From Ureibacillus galli (GTDB taxonomy: Bacteria > Bacillota > Bacilli > Bacillales_A > Planococcaceae), in the NCBI RefSeq assembly GCF_014836845.1, contig NZ_JACSQA010000014.1:27858-91857 (forward strand): 64,000 bases of DNA, given 5' to 3'. The first letter of the stretch is position 1; every line of letters begins with the position of its first letter. Below are positions 45,912 through 54,195 of this stretch, in pieces. The notes under the pieces were generated by a model. That model saw only the letters and a program-made list of their open reading frames with translations. It made no database searches and was not told where the DNA came from. The position numbers and the translations under genes were made by a program.

Positions 45912-46808
45912 TTGGCTAAAAAAGTTGGATTTGTAGGATTAGGCATTATGGGTAAACCGATGTCCCTTAATTTGTTGAAAGCTGGTTTTGATGTAATGGT
46001 ATTTGATATTAATCAAGACGCAGTCAATGTTCTTGTTGAAGCAGGAGCAACAGCAGGTTCAGTTATGGAGATGGGTGAAACTTGTGATTGTATTATTACA
46101 ATGTTGCCAGCTGCACCCCATGTGAAATCAACTATCCTCGGTGAAAATGGCATATTAAAAAATGCGAAAAAAGGTTTAGTCATTATTGATATGAGCTCTA
46201 TTTCTCCAGTAGATTCAGTGGAAATAGCAAACGAAGCTTTAAAATATGGAGTTCACATGATTGATGCTCCTGTAAGTGGTGGTGAACCGAAAGCAATCGA
46301 TGGTACATTATCAATTATGGCTGGAGGTAAAGAAGAAGCCTTCGAATCAATCAAAGATGTTTTACAAGCTGTAGGGAAAGATATCGTTTTAGTTGGAGAT
46401 AACGGTAGTGGTGTCACAGCTAAACTTGCTAATCAAATTATTGTTAACTTAAATATTGCTGCTATGTCTGAAGCATTAGTACTTGCGGCAAAAGCAGGAA
46501 TTGATATTGACAAAATGTACCAAGCAATTCGCGGTGGATTAGCTGGTAGTGCAGTATTAGATGCAAAAGTACCGTTAATTTTAGATCGTAACTTTAAACC
46601 AGGTGGCACTATTGCGATTAATATGAAAGACTTAACGAATGTAATGGATACTGCTCATAACATGGACGTACCACTACCGCTTTCTAGCCATTTACTTGAA
46701 ATTTTCCATGCTTTAAAAGCAGATGGGAAATTAATGGATGACCATGGCGGTATCGTTCAATACTATGAAAAATTAGCCAATGTTGAAGTAAAGAGAGTGG
46801 AAAAGTAA
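45912..46808 (+). CDS. 3-hydroxyisobutyrate dehydrogenase-family (tetronate-type) dehydrogenase
   Basis: NAD(P)-dependent beta-hydroxyacid dehydrogenase, 298 residues. Glycine loop GLGIMG (9-14), substrate-binding DAPVSGGEPKA (118-128), catalytic Lys171 in GVTAKLANQ. Members next to DUF1537 kinases (LtnD/OtnD type) oxidise four-carbon sugar acids. The open frame reaches back to 45777, upstream of the predicted promoter, so that start is unlikely. AAGGAG (45897-45902) is 9 nt before TTG 45912 and only 3 nt before ATG 45906; TTG is preferred. The kinase gene overlaps the stop by 1 nt. Confidence 0.85.
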   Translation: MAKKVGFVGLGIMGKPMSLNLLKAGFDVMVFDINQDAVNVLVEAGATAGSVMEMGETCDCIITMLPAAPHVKSTILGENGILKNAKKGLVIIDMSSISPVDSVEIANEALKYGVHMIDAPVSGGEPKAIDGTLSIMAGGKEEAFESIKDVLQAVGKDIVLVGDNGSGVTAKLANQIIVNLNIAAMSEALVLAAKAGIDIDKMYQAIRGGLAGSAVLDAKVPLILDRNFKPGGTIAINMKDLTNVMDTAHNMDVPLPLSSHLLEIFHALKADGKLMDDHGGIVQYYEKLANVEVKRVEK

Positions 46809-48241
46809 TGGAAAATTTAAATGCAAAAGAAACCTTTTCTCATCTTTTACCACTTCCTCAAGGGGATTTGGTGAATGAGCTTTTAGAGAAAGAGTTAGCA
46901 CAATTAAATAAAAAAATTATTGTACTCGATGATGATCCAACAGGTGTCCAAACCGTTCATCATATTTCCGTTTATACCGATTGGTCGCCAGAAAGCATTG
47001 AAGCTGGATTTGCAGAAGAAAATCCTATGTTCTTTATTTTAACGAATTCTCGCGGTTTTACTGCAGAGGAAACAAAAATAGCTCATAAAGAAATTGCAAC
47101 AATAGTAGAACAAACAGCGAAAAAATTCGATAAAGAATTTATACTCATTAGTCGTGGTGACTCAACGTTACGCGGTCATTATCCATTAGAAACAGAAGTT
47201 TTGAAAGAGACCATTGAAGACTTATCGACTACTCGATTTGATGGTGAAGTAATCATTCCATTTTTTCAAGAGGGTGGACGCTTTACTATTAACAATGTCC
47301 ATTATGTACAATATGACGATGTACTTGTACCAGCAGGTGAAACAGAGTTTGCAAAAGATCGTACATTTGGCTATAAATCATCTAATCTTGCAGAATGGGC
47401 AGAAGAGAAATCGAATGGGAAGTATAGAGCAAATGATGCAACTTACCTTTCTTTAGAAGATATTCGTTCCCTTCAAATTGATCGTTTAGTAGAGCAATTA
47501 ATGAAGGTAGAAAACTTCAATAAAGTTATCGTAAATGCTGTTGATTATATGGACGTAAAAGTGTTTGTCATTGCTTTAATCAGAGCAATGCGCGCAGGCA
47601 AAATGTTTATGTTTAGAAGTGCTGCCGCCTTAACGAAAATTATTGGTGGAGTGAGTGATAGACCTTTACTTACACGACAAGAGTTAGTAAAGGATGATTC
47701 TAAAAATGGTGGACTTATTATGGTCGGCTCCCATGTAAAGAAAACAACAGAGCAATTAGAAGAATTACAAAAATGTGATTTCATCCACTTTATCGAATTT
47801 GATGTCCACCTTGTGTTAAATGATGAAGCCTTTAAAGCAGAGGTAGACCGCATTGTCCACTTAACAAATGAATTGATTGCAAAAGGGCAAACCGTTTCTG
47901 TTTATACAAGACGTCAACGTTTAGATCTTGGGGAAAACAAAAAAGAAGAAGAATTAATGCTTTCTGTGAAAATTTCCAACGCCGTTACGAGTATTGTAAA
48001 ACGTCTAGAAGTTCGTCCAAGCTACATTATTGCAAAGGGTGGTATTACATCGAGCGATATCGGCACAAACGGACTAGGTGTAAAACATGCAACGGTTGCT
48101 GGTCAAGTGAAACCGGGTATTCCTGTTTGGTATACGGGCGAGGATTCAAAATTCCCTGGATTACCGTATGTCATCTTCCCAGGTAATGTTGGATCGAAAA
48201 CAACATTAAAAGAAGTGGCAGAATTACTTCAACGAAAATAG
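46808..48241 (+). CDS. Four-carbon acid sugar kinase (DUF1537 family)
   Basis: A 477-residue kinase of the DUF1537 family (OtnK/DtnK), which phosphorylates 3-oxo-tetronate, D-threonate and related sugar acids. The N-terminal domain has the substrate motif VLDDDPTGVQ (39-48) and SRGDSTLRGHYPLE (115-128). The C-terminal nucleotide domain has IIAKGGITSSDIG, KPGIPVWYTGED and PYVIFPGNVGS. Both domains are complete. The ATG shares one base with the stop of the dehydrogenase gene, so expression is coupled. The order dehydrogenase-kinase-aldolase-permease fits a sugar-acid pathway; the true substrate is not set by sequence. Confidence 0.88.
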   Translation: MENLNAKETFSHLLPLPQGDLVNELLEKELAQLNKKIIVLDDDPTGVQTVHHISVYTDWSPESIEAGFAEENPMFFILTNSRGFTAEETKIAHKEIATIVEQTAKKFDKEFILISRGDSTLRGHYPLETEVLKETIEDLSTTRFDGEVIIPFFQEGGRFTINNVHYVQYDDVLVPAGETEFAKDRTFGYKSSNLAEWAEEKSNGKYRANDATYLSLEDIRSLQIDRLVEQLMKVENFNKVIVNAVDYMDVKVFVIALIRAMRAGKMFMFRSAAALTKIIGGVSDRPLLTRQELVKDDSKNGGLIMVGSHVKKTTEQLEELQKCDFIHFIEFDVHLVLNDEAFKAEVDRIVHLTNELIAKGQTVSVYTRRQRLDLGENKKEEELMLSVKISNAVTSIVKRLEVRPSYIIAKGGITSSDIGTNGLGVKHATVAGQVKPGIPVWYTGEDSKFPGLPYVIFPGNVGSKTTLKEVAELLQRK

Positions 48242-48256
48242 GGAGGTTGAATTGGG

Positions 48257-49099
48257 ATGCTAGTGAATACGAAAGAAATTCTTCTGAAAGCAAAGGAAGA
48301 AAATTATGCGGTTGCTGCTTTTAACGTCTTTAATTTGGAAACAGTTCAAGCAGCCATTCGCGTAGCAGAGCAACAACAACATCCGGTTATTATTGCTCTA
48401 GGAGAACGGTATTTTGGAACAGTTGATGTGGAAGGATTTGCAAGTCTAGTTAGACAATTAGCAATGAAAGCATCAATACCAGTAGCCCTTCATCTTGATC
48501 ATGCCTATGAAAAAGAATCAATAGTCCGGGCAATTCGTGCTGGTTTTACATCGGTCATGTACGATGGTTCAAAATATGACCTTGAAGAAAATACTCGTCG
48601 TACAAAGGAAATCGTTGAGATTTCCCATATGGCTGGTGTAAGTGTCGAAGCAGAAATCGGTTCAGTTGCATTAGGTGCCTTTTCCGATGAAGAAGAGGGT
48701 GCGGGTACATTAACGGATCCTCAAGAAGCTAAAAAATTCGTAGAAGAAACGGGTGTTGATTTTTTAGCAGCGGCTATTGGAACGGTTCATGGAATGTATA
48801 AATGTGAACCAAACATTCGTTTAGATTTATTAGATGAAATACGTAAATTAGTAGATATACCTCTTGTTTTACATGGGGCATCAGGGACACCTGATGAGAT
48901 TCTACGAGAAGCTGTCGTTCGTGGTATTTGTAAAGTAAACGTCAATACGGAAGTTTCCCTTGCTGCTTCCCGTCATCTTGCTGAAAGTTTTGAACAAGAA
49001 GAGCGCAAAAATGCTCACTTATCCACAATAATGGCGGATATGCAACAAGCAATGGAACCTGTAATGACGAAGTTTGTCCGTCTTTTCATGAATAAATAA
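48257..49099 (+). CDS. Class II (FBA/GatY-type) ketose-bisphosphate aldolase
   Basis: Zinc aldolase of the fructose-bisphosphate/tagatose-bisphosphate class II family, 280 residues. Catalytic Asp81 and zinc ligands His82 (LHLDHAYE), His178 (GTVHGMY) and His206 (LHGASG) are present, with NVNTEVSLA binding phosphate. Established tetronate pathways use an AraD-type protein (OtnC) to decarboxylate 3-oxo-tetronate 4-phosphate to DHAP. Here an FBA-type protein stands in that place. Its chemistry, stabilising a DHAP enediolate, could serve the same step or a retro-aldol on a longer acid. The gene follows the kinase by 15 nt with GGGAGG before ATG 48257. Confidence 0.87.
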   Translation: MLVNTKEILLKAKEENYAVAAFNVFNLETVQAAIRVAEQQQHPVIIALGERYFGTVDVEGFASLVRQLAMKASIPVALHLDHAYEKESIVRAIRAGFTSVMYDGSKYDLEENTRRTKEIVEISHMAGVSVEAEIGSVALGAFSDEEEGAGTLTDPQEAKKFVEETGVDFLAAAIGTVHGMYKCEPNIRLDLLDEIRKLVDIPLVLHGASGTPDEILREAVVRGICKVNVNTEVSLAASRHLAESFEQEERKNAHLSTIMADMQQAMEPVMTKFVRLFMNK

Positions 49100-49106
49100 A
49101 ATAGTG

Positions 49107-49130
49107 GAATGCCGTGGATACACGGCATTC
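49107..49130 (+). other. Intra-operon hairpin without T-run
   Basis: Perfect 10-bp stem GAATGCCGTG (49107-49116) and CACGGCATTC (49121-49130), GATA loop. It follows the aldolase stop by 7 nt, is followed by A-rich sequence, and precedes the permease ribosome site. Without a T-run it is more likely an mRNA-stabilising or processing element than a terminator. Confidence 0.6.
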
Positions 49131-49158
49131 TAATAAAAAAGAAAGAGGTATATCAACA

Positions 49159-50478
49159 ATGCCAATAGTTTCGATCATAATAGGAGTTGTGCTTCTATTA
49201 ATCCTTATGATGGGATTAAAGCTAAACGCTTTCATTTCTCTGATTATTGCGTCTTTAGTTGTCGGTATTTTTGAAGGAATGTCACCAGCGGAAGCGATGA
49301 CATCTGTACAAAATGGTTTAGGTTCTTCCCTTGGAAGCTTAACAATGGTTATCATTTTTGGGGCAGTATTAGGGAAGTTAATGACTGACTCGGGTGGTGC
49401 CCAACGTATTGCAACATCTATGTTAAATGCCTTTGGACAAAAACGTGTCCAATTAGCAGCTGTTGTGACAGCATCTGTTGTCGGGATTGCTTTATTCTTT
49501 GAAACAGGTGTAGTAGTTTTAGTACCATTAGTATTTACAATTGCTGTTGCAGCTGGTGTACCAATCCTTTACATTGGTATTCCCGTAACGACTGCCTTAA
49601 TTACAATGCATGGTTTTGTTCCTCCTCATCCAGGACCTACTGCTATTGCAGAAGTGTTTGAAGCAAGCATTGGACAAACGGTAATTTGGGGCGTCATTAT
49701 TGCCATTCCAGCGATTATTATTGCCGGACCGTTATTTACAAAATTGTTTAAAAAAGAAGATTTAGAAGTAGAAATTCCAAAAGGGTTATTTAATCCGAAG
49801 AAATTTGAGGAGCATGAAATGCCTGGGTTTGTAGCGAGTCTTCTAACGGCTATTTTACCGGTTCTTTTAATCGCTATTAAATCAATCGTTGAATTAGCAG
49901 CACCAAATTCAGCAATTCGTCCGTTTACAGATTTCGTTGGTACAGCAAGTACAGCATTATTAATTTCTGTTATTGTCGCGATGTTTACATTCGGTATTAG
50001 TCGTGGTAAATCGATGAAAGAAATTATGAATTCCTTCGCTGAAGCTGTAGCAGGGATTGCCTTAATTTTATTAATCATCGCTGGTGGTGGAGCATTTAAA
50101 CAAGTTTTAATCGACAGCGGTATTGATCAATATATTGCATCATTAATGGAAGGTTCTTCATTATCTCCAATCTTATTAGTTTGGGTCATTGGAGCAGTTT
50201 TACGTGTTGCTTTAGGTTCAGCAACGGTTGCAGGGATGACGGCTGCCGGAATTGCAGCACCACTTGTAGCTACAACTGGTGTTAGTCCTGAACTGATGAC
50301 ATTAGCAGCTGGAGCAGGTAGTGTTGGTTTCTCCCATGTAAACGATGCAGGTTTCTGGATTTACAAAGAGTACTTCAATTTATCAATAGGTAAAACTTTT
50401 AAAACATGGACTGTATTAACTTCTATTGTTTCTATTATTGGTTTGATTGGCGTATTAATTTTAGATATGTTCTTATAG
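49159..50478 (+). CDS. GntP-family sugar-acid:H+ symporter
   Basis: A 439-residue membrane protein with about 12-14 predicted helices, of the gluconate permease (GntP/YgbN) family in the ion transporter superfamily. The signature HGFVPPHPGPTAIAEVF, and later SATVAGMTAAGI and AGAGSVGFSHVNDAGFW, are typical. It should import the substrate of the operon. The frame extends back to 49114 through the hairpin, but AAAGAGG before ATG 49159 and the family start (MPIVSIIIGVVLLLILMM) fix the beginning. Last gene of the operon, followed by a terminator. Confidence 0.9.
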   Translation: MPIVSIIIGVVLLLILMMGLKLNAFISLIIASLVVGIFEGMSPAEAMTSVQNGLGSSLGSLTMVIIFGAVLGKLMTDSGGAQRIATSMLNAFGQKRVQLAAVVTASVVGIALFFETGVVVLVPLVFTIAVAAGVPILYIGIPVTTALITMHGFVPPHPGPTAIAEVFEASIGQTVIWGVIIAIPAIIIAGPLFTKLFKKEDLEVEIPKGLFNPKKFEEHEMPGFVASLLTAILPVLLIAIKSIVELAAPNSAIRPFTDFVGTASTALLISVIVAMFTFGISRGKSMKEIMNSFAEAVAGIALILLIIAGGGAFKQVLIDSGIDQYIASLMEGSSLSPILLVWVIGAVLRVALGSATVAGMTAAGIAAPLVATTGVSPELMTLAAGAGSVGFSHVNDAGFWIYKEYFNLSIGKTFKTWTVLTSIVSIIGLIGVLILDMFL

Positions 50479-50482
50479 TCGA

Positions 50483-50527
50483 AAACACGGTGATTTACGT
50501 TTAAACGTAGATGATCGTGTTTTTTTA
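50483..50527 (+). terminator. Terminator after the sugar-acid operon
   Basis: Nested inverted repeat: AAACACG pairs with CGTGTTT, and inside it TACGTTTAAACGTA is a perfect palindrome; a T-run ends it. Confidence 0.75.
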
Positions 50528-50644
50528 TGAAATTTAAAAAGATTGAAGAGAGTCTAGCAGAATTAGAGTGTGATTAATTTTTATAAGGAAGATGTCTTAT
50601 AATAATACCAAATTATTTTATAAACTTAAGAAGGGGGGAAATAA

Positions 50645-50830
50645 TTGTTAAAAGCAAATGAATTAGATGTCGTTCTTACAAAAAGTTATGGAAAAGTTAC
50701 TATTTTAGAAGTTTTTGATGAAGGAGAGTGTTATTTAGTGGAGGGGCCTGATCTCCCAGAGAGTCTCGAATTAAACGTTTTTACGATGCCATTTAACGAG
50801 GTCATTGAAATTATCTATTTTAGTAAATAA
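50645..50830 (+). CDS. Small hypothetical protein, 61 residues
   Basis: TTG 50645 preceded by AAGGGGGG with 6-nt spacing, a strong ribosome site that supports translation. The product is acidic and soluble (MLKANELDVVLTKSYGKVTILEVFDEGECYLVEGPDLPESLELNVFTMPFNEVIEIIYFSK, given here only as overall character: a beta-rich pattern with alternating hydrophobic residues, one Cys, no membrane segment). No family is recognised. A TATAAT at 50598-50603 is a possible -10 without a good -35. It lies between the sugar-acid operon and rpsD. Confidence 0.55.
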   Translation: MLKANELDVVLTKSYGKVTILEVFDEGECYLVEGPDLPESLELNVFTMPFNEVIEIIYFSK

Positions 50831-51181
50831 TAGTATTATGTTTATGTTTTGAACATGAAATCGAAACAACTAATTAACTAAAAGGGAGAACGGTTCAACG
50901 TTGCTTCTTTACGGGAGGAGTCGTTTCTTTTTCCTCACTTTGTCGAATATCTTTGCTGAATTTTTCAGTAAGTGTGGAATCTCAAGAGCAAAACCTATTA
51001 TAATCCCTTGGAGTTCATCTCCTTATAAACATTGTATTTAAAGCTTCGTAGTAAAAATAACCATTGGTTTATTCGTCTTAATGCCTCGTTTTACATGTTG
51101 TGAAAAAATAAAAAAGCCTTGAAACCCTGATTTAACAAGGTTTCAAAGGCTTTTAACATTGCATTATGCAAACGAAACAGA
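50831..51181. other. Intergenic region between small ORF and rpsD
   Basis: 351 bp between convergent genes. The last 80 bp contain the rpsD terminator. Around 50884-50935 a G-rich then T-rich stretch (GGGAGAACGG, CGTTTCTTTTT) may form a weak terminator for the small ORF. No further coding or RNA gene was recognised. Confidence 0.5.
51103..51154 (-). terminator. Terminator after rpsD
   Basis: AAAGCCTTGAAACC (51113-51126) and GGTTTCAAAGGCTTT (51139-51153) pair with one bulged base. Read on the minus strand the stem ends in a U-run (A-rich plus strand 51103-51115). Confidence 0.88.
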
Positions 51182-51784
51182 TTAACGAGAGTAGAACTCA
51201 ACGATTAATTGTTCTTGAATTTCAGCTGATAATTCAGAACGTTCTGGAAGACGTACAAATGTACCTTCTTTTTTGTCTGCATCAAATGATAAGTAATCTG
51301 GTACGAAGTTGTTTACTTCGATTGCTTCAGTTACAACAGCAAGGTTTTGAGATTTTTCACGAAGAGAAATCGTTTGACCTGGTTTAACGCTGTATGAAGG
51401 GATGTCAACGCGTTTACCGTCAACTAAAATGTGACCATGGTTAACTAATTGACGAGCTCCACGACGAGTGCGAGCTAAACCTAAACGGTAAACAAGGTTG
51501 TCAAGGCGAGTTTCAAGAAGGATCATGAAGTTTTCACCGTGTAGACCTTGTAATTTACTTGCTTTGTTGAATAAAGTTTTGAATTGACGTTCAGTCATAC
51601 CGTACATATGACGAAGTTTTTGTTTTTCTTGTAATTGTAAACCGTATTCAGATAATTTTTTACGTTGGTTTGGACCGTGTTGACCTGGTGCATAAGGGCG
51701 TTTTTCTAATTCTTTACCTGTGCCGCTTAATGAAATACCAAGGCGACGAGACACTTTCCAAGATGGACCTGTATAACGAGACAT
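51182..51784 (-). CDS. rpsD: 30S ribosomal protein S4
   Basis: Primary 16S rRNA-binding protein that starts 30S assembly and helps decoding accuracy. The 200-residue protein has the start [31 protein letters not shown] and an S4 RNA-binding domain (about 92-155, [39 protein letters not shown]). It is a stand-alone gene, as in Bacillus, with its own leader and terminator. AAAGGAGGAG before ATG 51784. It lacks the zinc-binding cysteines found in some S4 paralogues, so it is the C-minus form. Confidence 0.97.
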   Translation of the reverse strand: MSRYTGPSWKVSRRLGISLSGTGKELEKRPYAPGQHGPNQRKKLSEYGLQLQEKQKLRHMYGMTERQFKTLFNKASKLQGLHGENFMILLETRLDNLVYRLGLARTRRGARQLVNHGHILVDGKRVDIPSYSVKPGQTISLREKSQNLAVVTEAIEVNNFVPDYLSFDADKKEGTFVRLPERSELSAEIQEQLIVEFYSR

Positions 51785-52019
51785 AGTTTGTCTCCTCCTT
51801 TAAATTTGGTTTTTTGCACTGATTGAAATGAAGTTTCCTATCAGTATTTGTAAAACAAAAACCAGTTGTACCCGACACTTGCAGCATTTTATTTTCATGT
51901 ATCTTCGCCCTTGCAGCCGAAAGGGTTACCCAATACACCTTCTAATTTGAATTCATGTTCAAAACTAGAGGAATAAAATACATACACAGCTTATACAACT
52001 GCTGCATTCATTTTACACG
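51785..52019 (-). ncRNA. Putative S4-binding autoregulatory leader of rpsD
   Basis: About 235-nt leader between the promoter and rpsD, long for a ribosomal protein gene. The centre (plus strand about 51900-51945) gives an RNA stem region with GGGTAACCCTTTCGGCTGC followed by AAGGGCGAAG, and further 3' a GTGTCGGGTACAACTGG segment. B. subtilis rpsD has a leader to which S4 binds and blocks its own translation; position, length and the structured GC-rich core agree. The fold was not computed. Confidence 0.65.
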
Positions 52020-52025
52020 AAGATT

Positions 52026-52054
52026 ATTGTATATTTTTTTAGCCCTTGAGTCAA
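52026..52054 (-). promoter_or_regulatory. Sigma-A promoter of rpsD
   Basis: Minus strand: TTGACT (52054-52049), 17-bp spacer, TACAAT (52031-52026). RNA start expected near 52019. Confidence 0.8.
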
Positions 52055-52269
52055 GGAATAACTTTATAAGTATACCATGAAAGTCGAGTGTAATTTTTAT
52101 TAAAATAGGATTTGTTAAATTTTAGAAATTGCTATACTATAGTATTATAAAAATAGATATTAAATCCTAAATTGATGGATAAATATAGTTAATTTTACAT
52201 AAAAAGTGTATACTTTCATCATCAAATACATTTGTTATTTATTTCTATTGGTATAGAAAAGGTGAGGTT

Positions 52270-54138
52270 ATGATCGAATATTCGAAGAGATTAACTTATA
52301 TAAAATCGGAGTTATTAGACTTATGCACCAGTTCTGTCAATTCACAAAATCGTTTCCATGAATATGCTTTATTGTTACAAACCCACTTAAAACAATACTT
52401 TTATATTGATCAAAGCTGTTTTCTATTTTATGAAGGGGAAGCAGCTCTCAAACCGTTTTACGTTCATTCTTCTATTAAAGTAGATTATCAACAATTGAAA
52501 AAAGTTTATTTGATGTCTTATTTTTCTCAACAGAAAGTTGTAGAAATTGCAAATAAACTAGGGGGATTTTCTCCATTTACCCATATGATCTTCATAAAAG
52601 AGAATCACTTTGATAAATATGGTGTTGTATTTATTCAATCTTCTCCTGAATGGCTCACTTTCTCTCAATCTGATTTTTTAGAAGATTTCATCAATTGTAT
52701 TTCTAAAGTGTTTTATTTAATAAATGAACAAATGGAAATTCGCCAACATGAAAACCAATATCGGAAATTATATAACATGACCGACTTGTTCCATTCCACA
52801 ATGGATATTGATTTCATTTTGGAAAATATGCTCATTACTATTCAAGAAAATTTCCCGAACTTTGATGTGGAGTTGATCCTATCCAATGATCAAGATCGAC
52901 AAACAAAGTTACAAATAAAACCCTTTGATTATTTATCAGAACGACCTACTACGATACAAGCTTTTGTTTCAGGGGAGATAACGATTGAACAAGCATTTGA
53001 TAAAGACCGCTGCTTATTAAATGTACCGATTAATGGTAGACAAGCAATATATGGAATTTTACAAGTAAGTGCACCGATTTCCTATGTTTTTTCCAATGCC
53101 CAAAAGGACTTTATTCGATTACTTGCCCATACATCAGGAAATGCTCTGGAAAATGCGAAACTTTATCGCCAATCCCATCGTTTAATTCGGGACCTACAAC
53201 TGATCAATGAAACATCCCACCATTTAAATAAGCTATTAACTTTAAACGAAATGTTTTTATTTTTGCAAAAACAAGTAATCCAACATTTTCAACCGATGGA
53301 ACTTTGTTTTGTTTTAAAGGAAGGAAATGAATATAACATTACTGAAGCGGCAACGAATTTTTTTAAAACCGAGGAAAGTGGCTTCTATATAGAACATGTC
53401 ATGAAACATTTTGAAGGTAGCCAAGATTCATTGTTTATCGCGGATTTTAGCCGAATAGTAGGTACCGATACTCCGTATAAATCGATGATGGTAGTACCAA
53501 TGATTGTCGAGCAGAGGATCAATGGATTTTGTATAGTATTGCATCAAGAACCTTATTATTTTTCCTTCGACAGTTTTAAATTAATGCAATCGTTAATTCA
53601 TCATTCATCATTAGCTATTGCGAATTTAATTTTACGTAACCAATTACAAGAAATGGTGAATCAAGATTACTTAACGAAGCTATTTGCGCGTAGATATTTA
53701 GACCGTTTTGTTGAAAGTTCATTAGAAAATGATCGTTCCGGAATGTTTTTATTAATTGATATCGACAATTTTAAACAAATCAATGATACTTACGGTCATC
53801 AAGTTGGCGATGAAATATTAGTTCAAATGGGGAATTTGTTAAATAAAATAATTGGCACACGAGGAATTTGTGCAAGATGGGGTGGGGAAGAATTAGCGAT
53901 TTACATTCCAAATATTTCGGAGGATGAAGCAGTAAATATTGCGACAGAGCTTTTACGATCTATTCCCGAAGCAACGAACCCTAAGGTTACAATTTCTGCT
54001 GGTTTAGTATTGTGGAATCATGAACACCGCCCTGAATTCCATTCCATTTTTTTGCAGGCAGATACAGCTTTATATAATGCGAAGGAAAATGGAAAAAATC
54101 AAGTTTGTGTCTATAGTGAATGGATGTCTTCTCCATAG
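52270..54138 (+). CDS. dgcP: GAF-domain diguanylate cyclase DgcP (YtrP-like)
   Basis: Makes cyclic di-GMP from two GTP. The 622-residue soluble protein has GAF-type sensor regions (about 1-150, 160-310 and a third to about 455) and a C-terminal GGDEF domain (about 460-620). The active-site loop is GGEEL (538-542) with ARW before it, and the metal and phosphate segment LLIDIDNFKQINDTYGHQVGDE is intact, so activity is expected. The inhibitory I-site RxxD five residues upstream is absent (RGIC). B. subtilis YtrP/DgcP lies at the same place beside rpsD and ytsP. AAAGGTGAGG precedes ATG 52270. No EAL domain is fused. Confidence 0.9.
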   Translation: MIEYSKRLTYIKSELLDLCTSSVNSQNRFHEYALLLQTHLKQYFYIDQSCFLFYEGEAALKPFYVHSSIKVDYQQLKKVYLMSYFSQQKVVEIANKLGGFSPFTHMIFIKENHFDKYGVVFIQSSPEWLTFSQSDFLEDFINCISKVFYLINEQMEIRQHENQYRKLYNMTDLFHSTMDIDFILENMLITIQENFPNFDVELILSNDQDRQTKLQIKPFDYLSERPTTIQAFVSGEITIEQAFDKDRCLLNVPINGRQAIYGILQVSAPISYVFSNAQKDFIRLLAHTSGNALENAKLYRQSHRLIRDLQLINETSHHLNKLLTLNEMFLFLQKQVIQHFQPMELCFVLKEGNEYNITEAATNFFKTEESGFYIEHVMKHFEGSQDSLFIADFSRIVGTDTPYKSMMVVPMIVEQRINGFCIVLHQEPYYFSFDSFKLMQSLIHHSSLAIANLILRNQLQEMVNQDYLTKLFARRYLDRFVESSLENDRSGMFLLIDIDNFKQINDTYGHQVGDEILVQMGNLLNKIIGTRGICARWGGEELAIYIPNISEDEAVNIATELLRSIPEATNPKVTISAGLVLWNHEHRPEFHSIFLQADTALYNAKENGKNQVCVYSEWMSSP

Positions 54139-54140
54139 GA

Positions 54141-54189
54141 AAAAACTTACTACAGTAAGTCCGATTGAACATACGTAGTAAGTTTTTAT
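54141..54189. terminator. Bidirectional terminator dgcP / ytsP
   Basis: Perfect 13-bp stem AAAAACTTACTAC (54141-54153) and GTAGTAAGTTTTT (54175-54187) with a 21-nt loop, between convergent genes. Confidence 0.8.
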
Positions 54190-54195
54190 TTACAT

